A stretch of DNA of 64,000 nucleotides from Volvox africanus (taxonomy: Eukaryota; Chlorophyta; Chlorophyceae; Chlamydomonadales; Volvocaceae): NCBI GenBank assembly GCA_030268105.1, contig BSDZ01000013.1:610501-674500 (forward strand), written 5' to 3'. The translations under genes were made by a program, and so were the position numbers. The notes under the pieces were generated by a model. That model had not been told where the DNA came from. It searched no databases and saw nothing but the letters and a program-made list of their open reading frames with translations. Each line of letters begins with the position of its first letter. Position 1 is the stretch's first letter. This document shows positions 12,413 through 22,472 of this stretch, piece by piece.

Positions 12413-14731
12413 TATGTTGAGAATGGGCTAGTACGTGGGGGTACATAGTCCTCCGGAGAGAGTGCTGGGCACTCAGGGCGGGCGATCTACTTTACAGACG
12501 TGACAGTTTTATTAAGTTGCTTTGGATGATGGGATAAGGTATTTCTCGTTACTGGGTATGGGAAAGATCTGCTGACGACAGCGACTGTTAGATATCGGCG
12601 ATTGTGTTCGGTACTTCTCATAAAGTCCTAATCTCCCCCGCCCCTCCCACTTTCATACTCGTACTCACCACACAGTGAATACTTTGAGCTTGGAGCTGTC
12701 ACTGTTGCGTCCTACCGCATGTGGACGGGCCCGGGGATTATTCAGTCTGTCGTCTTTCCTCCGCATTGGAAGCTTATCCTGGGGCGGAGCCGCTGCCAGC
12801 ACCAGCGCGCGCTAATATTTCTGGCAGCAAAGAACTTTTGCTGGCCACCATTGTTGGTCCCCGGAGCTTATGTGGGTTTTGGACACTCTGCTGCTGTCAG
12901 GAGCCGACCAAGAAGCTTTTAGGCAGCCGATGTTTGAGCGTATGCGATGGGTTCGCGCGTTCACGTGCAGGGTTATCCTGTTAGGTCAGGTTGGTACGAG
13001 ATGAGAGCGGGGGGAATGCAATCTTCCTAATGGCGGTGCATATATTTCTTTTCACCAACGCGCTGACGCAGTCTATGTTGTATGTGTATGTTCTTTTTCT
13101 CTCTTTTCGACATGCGTGTGCACACAGTCGTAGGACTTTACGCAGACCATAAGTCCGTGTTATCGTACACATGAAGAGCTAATGAAGAAATTTCACGAGA
13201 GGGTCCTCTCTGTTTGTCATGCACGCACACATGGCTTTACCTTGGCTTTACCCATCTAAGGTGTAGGTAAACTTCCTACGATGCTGGTTATTGAGTATCT
13301 GCAGAAAGGCATGTTATGTCCACAGACTGCAACGTCTTGTGTGCTGGGCGCAGTCGCTGCCTTTGCTTCGTGTAGTTGATGCACAACTGTGTTGCCGGGC
13401 GGCACTGCTCACACCACATGCGCGCACGCATGTTATGGCCCGTAGTGAGACCATGCGCGCGACGAAAGATTCTAATCTCGCCCCGGTATTGCGCTATGCA
13501 CGAAAGATGGATGCTGCAGGCTAGGACGCGCGTGCGTGCGGAAGGAATGGACGTATAGTTTGAGGATTGAATTCAATTGATGTAGTTTGCTGATTTACGG
13601 AACGCAAGTTCGGCAAGGGGTCCATGTTGACATAGGTTCAACCTAGATATATTTACTCCGTACGAACCGCAATGCGATGCTCTCATCTGAAATGGCTGAA
13701 TTGATACCAGAAAGGACAAAACCCTTTGGGACGTCAATTCCCTAATAATAAAGATGCCCGCACCCACTCAGCAGATGTAACAACCCCTTCAACGCGGCCA
13801 ACTATGTGAGTCATGCGCCATTCGATTCGTGACTTGGTCAACTTTCCATTTGTTTTTGTGAAGAACGATGGGCAACCCTTCGGTCGAGAATCATTTTGTG
13901 GAAGAATTATACGTTTTCTCGACGTCACGCGTATTCATGCACGCCCCCTTCCCACCTCTCATCAGATCACGGAAGATGCGTGCATGGTCCCAGAATGTGG
14001 CGGTGACTGGTGGTGTGACAATAATACATCCCAACACGAACTCTTTCGCGAAGCAAGTGTCCGCACATACCCTTTAATTGTTCCCTCGTATGGATGTACC
14101 TGAAAAAGAAAGAGAGTGCCGTTGCTTATTTTCCAACGGAAAAAAAACGAGCACAACCAACCATCCCGTAACTCGTAGGGTTTGGGTTTTAGCGCCTGCC
14201 TTCTTCGTCGTCCATCTCCCTCCCCCCACTTGGCCGACCTTTCTGTTTATCTGCAGCGCGGCACAGGCACATATAAACCAAGCAAGGAGCAATCAAAAGC
14301 CTAACTTCTTGTCCCCGGATCTCCCCTTGAGACACGACATGTCCATCACCAAAAAGAAATGATCAGTATCATCCTTTGCTGCCATCAGAAGCGTGAGAGA
14401 TTCCGAACGGGATGCGGACACACGCATCGAACACCGAATCCACATCGAACAATCTACTATAACCCGCTGACTCCAGAGTTCAAATCGAAGAATGTCGAAC
14501 CCCTCTGCTTCTTTCAAATCCTTATCCATGGGATGCATCGAACACACATACAAGAATAGGTCGATTAATCGATTAATCGACACGAATAGGTGGTACAACC
14601 CAAACGAATCCAAGCGCCAAGTGGTGCTTCGTGTACGAAAATTTGGCGCCACATTGCCCCCAAATCCCAGACGAACTTGTTTCACAGTGTTTTGCGATTA
14701 AAAATGATCGTTAGAGTGGAAGACGAATAGC
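12413..14731. other. Intergenic region without a supported gene
   Basis: Some 2.3 kb between converging genes. Open frames up to 130 codons exist (for example 14293-14685 minus) but have no family resemblance, no matching splice context and mixed composition. A perfect 20-base palindrome lies at 14561-14580. The region presumably holds both 3' UTRs. Confidence 0.45.
14561..14580. repeat. Perfect 20-bp palindrome of CGATTAAT units
   Basis: The 20 bases TCGATTAATCGATTAATCGA read the same on both strands and consist of two and a half CGATTAAT units. It lies in the 3' intergenic region of the glycosyltransferase-like gene. Function unknown; it could be a dimeric protein-binding site or chance. 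Confidence 0.8.
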
Positions 14732-14932
14732 TCACACAATCTGCCCAGTGAAGGCGACAACGGCGAGCGAGACCATTGCCATGGTGGCGCTCGCAGCTAC
14801 CACCAACCCCAGGGAGGGCGCAGCTGTTGTGCAGGCGGAGGCAACCAGATGGGTGTGGGCCCCGCCACTCCGCCGCGGCATCCCGTCGTTGGACAGCAAC
14901 GGAAACCGGATTTGCGAAACCCAAAAAAGGAC
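14732..14932 (-). CDS. Possible alternative terminal exon of the DUF1647-like gene
   Basis: After a GTAG acceptor at 14933 a 67-codon frame-0 reading frame runs to TGA at 14732-14734. It encodes VLFWVSQIRFPLLSNDG, then a Ser/Ala-rich stretch with one strongly hydrophobic segment (LGLVVAASATMAMVSLAVVA). Frame 0 is the phase required by the donor at 15228, so it could replace the terminal exon 15043-15168 and add a C-terminal membrane anchor. No transcript evidence is available; it may be fortuitous. Confidence 0.25.
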   Translation of the reverse strand, partial: VLFWVSQIRFPLLSNDGMPRRSGGAHTHLVASACTTAAPSLGLVVAASATMAMVSLAVVAFTGQIV

Positions 14933-15042
14933 CTACAAACCGGGAAACAAGAGGTCCTTAACTCTGCCGGAAGTCAGGCAATGAAATTTTGATATACGAT
15001 TAAAAATAACAATAGATAATAGAAACACTTCCATGGTGTATA

Positions 15043-18000
15043 TTATAAAGCAGAAATATAATTCTTTCCCATAGCGGCATGTCTCTGGAGGGTGTCCTGT
15101 TTCGGGGTTCCTTCGTTGTTGGGCCGCCGTACAAAGTCGCAGCACAAATCAACAAACCAAGCAACCGTCTGAAGGTGAGGACCCGTGGGTCAGTAAGCGT
15201 ACGAGCAAGCACACATGTGATGACGTACCTGCATCCAAAAGACCAATTGAATAGCCACGTGCAGTCCCAGACAGCTGGCGGACTGAACGGCAAAGTCGGC
15301 CAGTGCCTGCCAGGTTGGGGGTTTGGTTTCGGGGCGGCGGCGTTGGTGTCGAAACGATTACTCCAAAGAAGCGGGAGTGGGTTTTTATTGTGAGTGCGTG
15401 AGATCCTCTGCGCGGCTTGCTAATTCATTATGCCCTGATGATCTAATTTGGCTCCATTAACGATCACTGAAGAATATATTCATTAATGGTGCAGGCAACA
15501 GAAAAAACGACCGGCCATCCCCTCCTCCCAGCATGCACCCTGTGTGGAAGTGCGTGTACGTGCGTGCGTGTGTGTTTTGCAGCTCTCTCCCTCACATACC
15601 CTTTCCCCTTGCCGCCTTACCCCCGCATAATCCCCCATCGTCTTGGACAGCGATGCATGACTAATTGTGGATTCGGTGTGTTCGGAGGCAATCGTACGCC
15701 AGGGGTTGCCCGACGGGTCCGACGAGCAGTTCCAATGCCGGCGCAACAGCCCCCTGTACGGCTTGGGTTGTCGATAGCGCCTTTTGGTAGCAGGATGCCA
15801 AGCGAGATGGTGGGGGATGGGGAGCAGATGGGGATGGGGTGGGGTAATTCTTTGATAGGGGTTTCTCACACGCGTCCGTCAAAAGGGAGAGGAGATGAAA
15901 GGAAGATATGTTTCCGGAGGAGCTGCTGCAAACCCCGACCGGGTCGCACAGGGCCCGGGAGGGCGGGAGAAGAAAACCCACTCCACCCTTTCCACGCAAA
16001 CTTACAACCATTGGTGTATTACATCCTCGCTGTTTGTACGACATCTCCTCCCCCTCACTGATTGTACGATATCTCATCCCCGTTCGCTTGCTGTTTCCTG
16101 GCTCCTCTCCCCACCCAGAACAAATCATACACACAAATGCAACCATTCGAGGTGGGCAGGACCAGCCGCCCATTGTCAAAACTAGTCCATGCTAAATACA
16201 CATGCACACCGCCAACAACACGAAAACCAGTAGCAGCAGCAGCAGCAGCAATATCAGCAGCAGCTCAAGAGATGTAAGCTAATCCCTTACCTGGATGCCA
16301 CGACGATTGGCGAGGATGTACTGCGTGGATCGTACGACACCTTCCGGGTCGATGACGTGGCGTACAACTCCTGTACATGACCATCCGTACATGACCATCC
16401 GTGGGACGGGACATAAGGGAAACCCCCCGGTTAGCCGGATGGAATCTGGGGCTTAAAGAGATGACCCATGACGGATGAACTGACCCATGGGTCGCCTCAC
16501 CGCCCACTCACCCGCGGCAGGCACGTACTAAAGTTATTGTGACGGATGAGCAGAGTGCTCGCTGTCTGGTCGTAGCAGTGCTGCCCCCGATTGTGGCCGG
16601 GCGGTGCAATACAGGATTCTGAATCCAAACTGCAAGCCACTAATGGATCCAGGATCCGCTTGTGTGCGGCACTGCCGCGGACAAAACCTGAGAGGGCGGG
16701 TGGCCGGGGTGACAAAGCAACGTTCCCGATGTGTATGCTATATGTACGGAGAGGGGGCCCAAGCCTGTACGGCACGAAGTACATACCAACTATTGTACGG
16801 TTTCAAGGTCTCCGTACGTGAGCAGTTAGACTGCCATGCGTACCTAAAAGAGTATACCTGAAGTACTTCGCAGTAGCATACTTTCCAACGATTGAACTGA
16901 ACCGACTTCGTTAAACGAAATTTAATCGAATTCGTTTCAGGACCCGTACTGCACTCCTGTTTCTCCCCGCACTCCCAGATTAACTGACCACAATTCGTCA
17001 GACATCTCCGAACCGGCAATATCGTCGTTCAGGGCAACCCTCGGACCCACCCTGGAAACCGCCGGCGCAGTACGGCATATCCTTGATGCGTTGGAATTCC
17101 GCGTCAGAGAAATTGAAGAAACGTCGTACATACTTCTCCGCCATAAACCCAAACGGATATCCCTGCCTGCCCGGTGTGGACGATTGCTGCACGCTGACGT
17201 GGCCGTTCGCCGCCAGCGTCTCCGCCACCGGCGTCAGCGGCCCGCGAAGCTGCCCCGTACATAGCAGAGCAACACAAGAATGGTGGCGGCATGGGGTAGC
17301 GGCGGAGGTCAGGATGGGGAATTCAGATCTTAGTTCGATAAAAACAGTCGCAATGAACTCACTGGCAACGAAATCGGAGACAGACAGACAGACAGACAGA
17401 TCGACGATCATTCTACGTCAACCCCCCAGGGCACCCGATTACCTCAAGGCCACAGTCCAGCCACAGTACGACATTGGACACCTCCTTGAGCGCCAGCTCG
17501 AACGTAAGGCCCTTAAAGGCGTATGTACGGAGGTCGCGAACGTGGCTGGGGTACTTCTCCCAGGGAAACCGGCGAATCTGCCAGCGAGGCAAGAAGGGGA
17601 GGAAGGGGGGTCAAGGGTGGAGGGAAGGGTAACGGAGGGAATACACCAGCCGGACGTGCACATGTCGATGAGCTGCCGAGGTAGGGGGGGAGGGTGGAGC
17701 CGAAGCCGGGGGGAGAAACGTGCACAGACGTCTGTGACTAGGCAGGCTTTGATGGAGGGGGGAGGGGGAGGAGGAGGGGCGATGGGGTTGCGCTGATGCC
17801 TGGACGGCACCTATGTACGACACGAAGAGAAGGGGGGCTAGGGAATGGAAGGGGAAGAGGGTTTAGCTCATTGGAGGAGGCGCTGGCACAAACCCGGTAC
17901 ACACACCCCGACCAACCCGGAGGGGTGCCCCCCCCCGGAGTCTTAGGCCCCCGCCCACCTCGTTTAAATACATTCGAATACTCACCTCAATACCGCTCCA

Positions 18001-19417
18001 GCAGCGAATTTCCCCTAACTGGTCGCTGGTGAAACCTATGTCGTACACTACCACACGTGTATTTGGAGCCCAGTACTATTCGAGGAGGGCGAGGTGGAGG
18101 CGGGGCAGGAGGGGTTAAACGGGAAGGAAGACGGGAAAGTACGAGCGTGTTGATGCAAGCAAACCAGGAACCACACCCAGCTGCGGAGGGCGAGGAGTGA
18201 GGAGTGCGGAGGGGCAAGGAAACATGGGGCATAGAGGGGAGGCGCCCCTAACCAGCGGGCTGGGTGTGGACGATTGAAGGAACATCGGGGGGTTCTCTAC
18301 ACAAACATGTCGCGAAGATATCTGCAAAATGGCAGGCGTCCTCTCCTTCATCATGTACGACAGATAAGAGCCCAAATGTAAACCCAACCCAACCTCGAAT
18401 GGGAGGCGGGCGAGTACGAGACGCATAGGGCCCTATGCGGAGCGCGTACCTGCAGGGAGGCCACTAGGTTCTCAAGTCGATCCATGAAGGTGGCCGAGCA
18501 GCCCGTTACAACCGTCAGGTTGGTTACATTGTACGGCGCTGATGGATCGACGTACGGCATGTCAGGCACGTAGTGGGGTGAGCTAGGGAAGGCAGGGACT
18601 GAGATAGGCCATCTGGCCGCGTGGCGAGGGGAACGCGGGGAGGGAGGACGGGGATGCTTGGCGTGGTACGCAAGGTAATAGGGATAGGGCCTTATAACTA
18701 TATACATATACGGAGAAAACCGACGACTCTAACTTTCAGGTCGTACTTCATAAAAGGGCCTTACATTATGTACAAAAAGGCCTTATGAGCCATTGCGGCG
18801 AAGTGCAAGTTATTCTCTTAGCCTCCTTCCTCGCTTCACCAACACGTCTCTTTGCGACAGGTCCGTACGACAAAGCAATCACGTATCGTACATAAACCTA
18901 GTAATTAAACAGGATGCAATTGATCGTTCGCTACTTTGTAATTTAATTTAAATTATGTCAAAAATTCCTTATCGACCTTTCCCATTATAGCGGGGAAGGT
19001 TTACTCATTATGTGTAAGCTCGTTTCCGACCCTTATCGTGGCATGTCATGAGGAGCCCTTCTGCGGAGACTCCCACAACAAATCAGAAGGATCAAAAGCT
19101 TCGGTTCCGTAACCCCCTAACGCTATAACTTGCTCTCCTAAAACATATTTCGAAAAGTCAGACGCCCGATTCCCATCCCCACTGGCCGATCCACCGCTGC
19201 GAAGCAAGGTCCTGATCAAAGTTTCCGTACATGGCGTTGCTCCGAATCCTATAACTTCAAGGTTTCTGTTGCTAGCTCGTCCCGCGACCTCTCCATCGTC
19301 TTCGCGATTCCAACCGAAACGAAAATGAAGGTGACGGGAAAAGCTGCCAACAAAAACAATGTGCGGTCCGAGAGGGCAAAACACCCGCCCCAGTCCCACA
19401 TTTCCGTACGTCCACAT
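15043..19417 (-). CDS. DUF1647-like type II glycosyltransferase candidate, ten exons
   Basis: Minus-strand exons: 19077-19417 (start uncertain), 18450-18582, 17986-18075, 17443-17577, 17051-17249, 16512-16687, 16291-16370, 15621-15780, 15229-15306, 15043-15168 (TAA). All phases agree, giving about 505 residues. Recognisable in order are NLTVVTGCSATFMDRLENLV, RVVVYDIGFTSDQLGEI, RRFPWEKYPSHVRDLRTYAF, VVLWLDCGLELRGPL and MPYCAGGFQG. These match DUF1647 and related nucleotide-sugar transferase-like proteins (opening strand, YDLG element, YP-x-LxTYAfKp, LWLD with the acidic residue expected to bind metal and sugar nucleotide). Substrate unknown; a Golgi glycan or cell-wall role is inferred. The hydrophobic anchor expected at the N terminus is seen only in a different frame (LFLLAAFPVTFIFVSVGIA, about 19320-19380), so exon 1 is provisional: a small intron, a frameshift or a sequence error may be present. 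The exon at 15621-15780 uses a weak AAAAG acceptor. Confidence 0.72.
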
Positions 19418-20004
19418 TCTTCCGCCGTGGAAAGATCACAAATCTCAGTGACAAGCTGACACTGACAACAGCGAGATGAGATATGGCCGTTGTACGAGTC
19501 GTACAAGTCGTATTTATTTACTTACCCTGCCTTTTGGGAATGACAATCCTGATGCCGATGGGTTAAGTGCTGTGCGCCATGCTCTGGCGGGACTGGTCCG
19601 CGTCAAGATGACAGACAGCCAATGACAACGGTTAACGACCAACCGACACAAGACAATAACAGTTGCGGTCATTCGCATGGGTTCCCGCCTGGGCGCTGTG
19701 AAAATTGATGTTGAATGGCATAAGGCCCAACGCCCTGTGACATGCGTACGACCATCCAAACCCGATAGCCTTTTTGGATTCTCACTCGAAACATGCCCCT
19801 CCAATTCCCCCTCCCCCCGTGCTGCTTAAACACCGCCCTGCTCCGGATTCGTTTATTCGTATTGCCCCGGTAGGACTCCCGCGACCTCAAAAACCGAGAT
19901 CACCAAAATCCGAAAGCGGCAGTTACGTACGGCAGCACTAATGTCTTTTCATATTTACGGTCAAATATAACTATAATGAGGTACTATTAGCACTACTAGT
20001 ACTC
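19418..20004. other. Intergenic region, no gene seen
   Basis: Some 590 bases upstream of the DUF1647-like gene and downstream of the GINT1-like gene, both on the minus strand. It should contain the promoter of the former and the 3' UTR of the latter. No RNA gene or ORF is supported. Confidence 0.4.
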
Positions 20005-21914
20005 CTACCCAAGTGTGCCGTTATACCAAACCCACCTCGGGCAGTACACCATCCGTGGAAAAAAGGCCATAACGCCCACTGAAACTGCCACGGCAACTGC
20101 AACTTTGGTCGCAACTACCGCCAGTTGCCGTGCCATCGGGCTGTTGCAGCCACTGAAGCCGCCGTTGCCGCCGCCAGCATTGCGGGACAAGAAAGCGGAC
20201 GACAAAGTGAAACGGCCCTTAGCGGGCAGGACGATGCGGGACAGGAGGCTCGAAATATAAGGACCGTAGGTTGTCACCCGCCAGCCGCTTTGTACGAATG
20301 GTGGACCGTACAGCAGTGCTACTGCCAATCCCACCAGGACGAGCTGTAACACGACAAGGCGGAGTAGCAGGGCCTTGAGCTCCGCAAACCACTGCTCCCG
20401 AGCAACGAAGTGCGCCATGCCGTCGCCGTACCTGGGCATGACAGATATGCGTTATGGGTTTGCTTTTGACTGCGAGTTGTTGAAATAACCGCTGCTAAGT
20501 TGCTACGCTGCCTCAGCGGGTATGCTCCCCCGCTCTCAACCCCGCCTACGACCTGTAGTTAGCCTCCCTCCTCCCATCACCACCCAGTGCCGTACAGGAG
20601 CCCAAAAGTCAGTGGCGTTAGTCGTACACACCTGTCTCCGTCTACCAGGCCAACCCAAGAGCCATCCGGCATGCGCTGCACGTCCGCGTGATGCAGCCGC
20701 TCAGCATTCCACGACATTGCATCGCGTCGCGGCTCATACCGGGCAGCGACCTGCTCCTCATATAATGAGTCATTCACAACGTCTGCGCGCATTAGAAGCA
20801 GCGCCTCACCGTAGTAACGGCTACAGTCCTGGGCCCAGCGGTACAGCGAACCGTTGTACACAAACGGTCGCCCACCGTTGCGCGCCGTACGCGGATTTGC
20901 GTCGATGCCGAATGGCACTCGACCGCCAAGCGCCATGGAGGCGGCGGCACCGTCGAAATTGCTGGGGTGCGGCCGCCATTCACCCAACAAAGCGTCCGCG
21001 GTGTATAACAATAAAATATATTTGGGCTGGCGAGCTCCAGGGGATCCAACACGTGTCGTAAAAATCCACCAACGGTTTTCAAACCATACGGGTGCCGTAT
21101 CAACATATTTGGCTGGTGCACCAAACTGAAACCAACGGCGGGTTGCTGGCCAGCCCCGGTCATCTGGATATCGGCGCTCCAACAACTCCCAACCGAACGG
21201 AAATTTCAATAATGAAGTACCGTACACTCGGATCGCGCCGTCGTGCGCCTTGGACGTCTCCGCAAACATCAGGTATTGCCCCGTCACGTTGTCGTACAGC
21301 ACGTGCGGGAAGGACAGGTGGAAGGGCTCCGAAAGGGCGGTGCCAAGGTGGTGCCAGCTGGCTCCGCCATTGTACGACACTGCCACTCCGAGCTCCCCGA
21401 TGTACCGCTTCAGGTTTTTCATCTCGTAGAATGCAAACCAGGGAGTTGCGGTTGCGGCATCTCCACTCCCAACATTACCCCCGACCCCAACGCCATCCCC
21501 GCCGCGGTTTCCGAACAGGAAGGTGGCTAGGAGCGACTTCGGAACTGAATTAACAGGCGGAACGAAGAGAAAGGGATCTGCGACGAAGCTGACGGCCGTC
21601 CTGTTGACAAGATTTGCGCAGGTCAAGACTGGCTCGGACGAGATGTTCAGGCTGAGCGGGTCAGGCGCTCCTTTTGCGAAACCAATTTTCCAAGAGCCCT
21701 CATAATCCCAGGAACAGGCGTCCAGGCCGTGGCTTAACGGCTTGCGAGAAAACCACTGTAATTTAACCAGGCCAGAAGGCTTATCCACAAGTGGATCTAT
21801 AAACAGAACGAGCGCTAAACCAAGGCTGATGACAATGTAGACCAGGATGGAGGTATTGAATCGCTGCTTGGTCCAAAGCTGCAATTTACCTGCTTGTTCG
21901 CCGCCGACGTCCAT
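20005..21914 (-). CDS. GINT1-like beta-propeller membrane protein (Golgi glycosyltransferase-related)
   Basis: Two exons, 20632-21914 and 20005-20431, joined across a phase-2 intron (donor GTGTGT), give 569 residues. A signal anchor (NTSILVYIVISLGLALVLFI, about residues 20-39) is followed by a domain with FVADPFLFV, GVAVSYNGGASWHHLGTALS, HLSFPHVLYD, YLMFAETSKAHDGAIRVY, WWIFTTRV and YGEALLLMRADVV. This pattern matches the N-terminal five-bladed propeller domain of plant glucosamine inositolphosphorylceramide transferase 1 (GINT1) and related proteins that glycosylate sphingolipids in the Golgi. Plant GINT1 carries an additional GT64 domain; here exon 2 instead encodes two hydrophobic segments (LLLRLVVLQLVLVGLAVALL and VAVAVAVSVGVMAFF) and ends. 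Catalysis is therefore not assured. The gene is head-to-head with the SET gene, 558 bases apart. Confidence 0.75.
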
Positions 21915-22472
21915 TCGTCAAGTTTTTCCAATACTAAAAATCATAATTTGTGTTAAATGTTACAACCATCGTCCGGCTCAGCATTCCGAAGCGTGATTTC
22001 AAGGAATTTTTTTTGCGAAAAGAGTCGTTCAAGGGCCTCTATCTTTGTACCTCATCTCCGCGAAATAACGATATGGCAGAGATTACCAGTGCAAGTTTAT
22101 CTGATCTTGTAACATAGTTGAAACGCTGGCCAAATTGACAAATCGACATGTTTTGGAGGTAGTTTCTGGTTGCGGAATGAGAAAGTAACCGAATAAACGG
22201 TAGAAGATACGGCAGTGCACGCCAGACGAAGTTAGGGGATGTGATTTTTTGATCTAGTTTCGATGTCTCTTCTGCTGCTAGCTGAATTTGACAGAAATTA
22301 CAGATTTATCCTTAGGCCTTAGTGACTTGTAGTGTCGTTCTTTTTTATGCAAAACAGGAACATCATTCCCAAACCTGAAATTTTCTTGGTCTTTACTTAG
22401 ACGATCATAACGTCTAATTAGCCGTACTCTAAACAGTTCAGCCGCAAAATAGCTGCCGCCGCCGCGAGAAAT
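21915..22472. promoter_or_regulatory. Putative bidirectional promoter region
   Basis: 558 bases separate the start codons of the GINT1-like gene (minus) and the SET-domain gene (plus). No ORF is supported inside it, so both promoters and 5' UTRs are expected here. No specific element can be named. Confidence 0.45.

Noticed and set aside
14293..14685. 130-codon minus-strand frame starting MKQVRLGFGG
   Set aside because: No family resemblance, no supporting splice sites, mixed composition; it lies in the 3' intergenic region.
20522..21061. 179-codon plus-strand frame opposite the GINT1-like gene
   Set aside because: Antisense shadow of the GINT1-like exon; composition is not protein-like.
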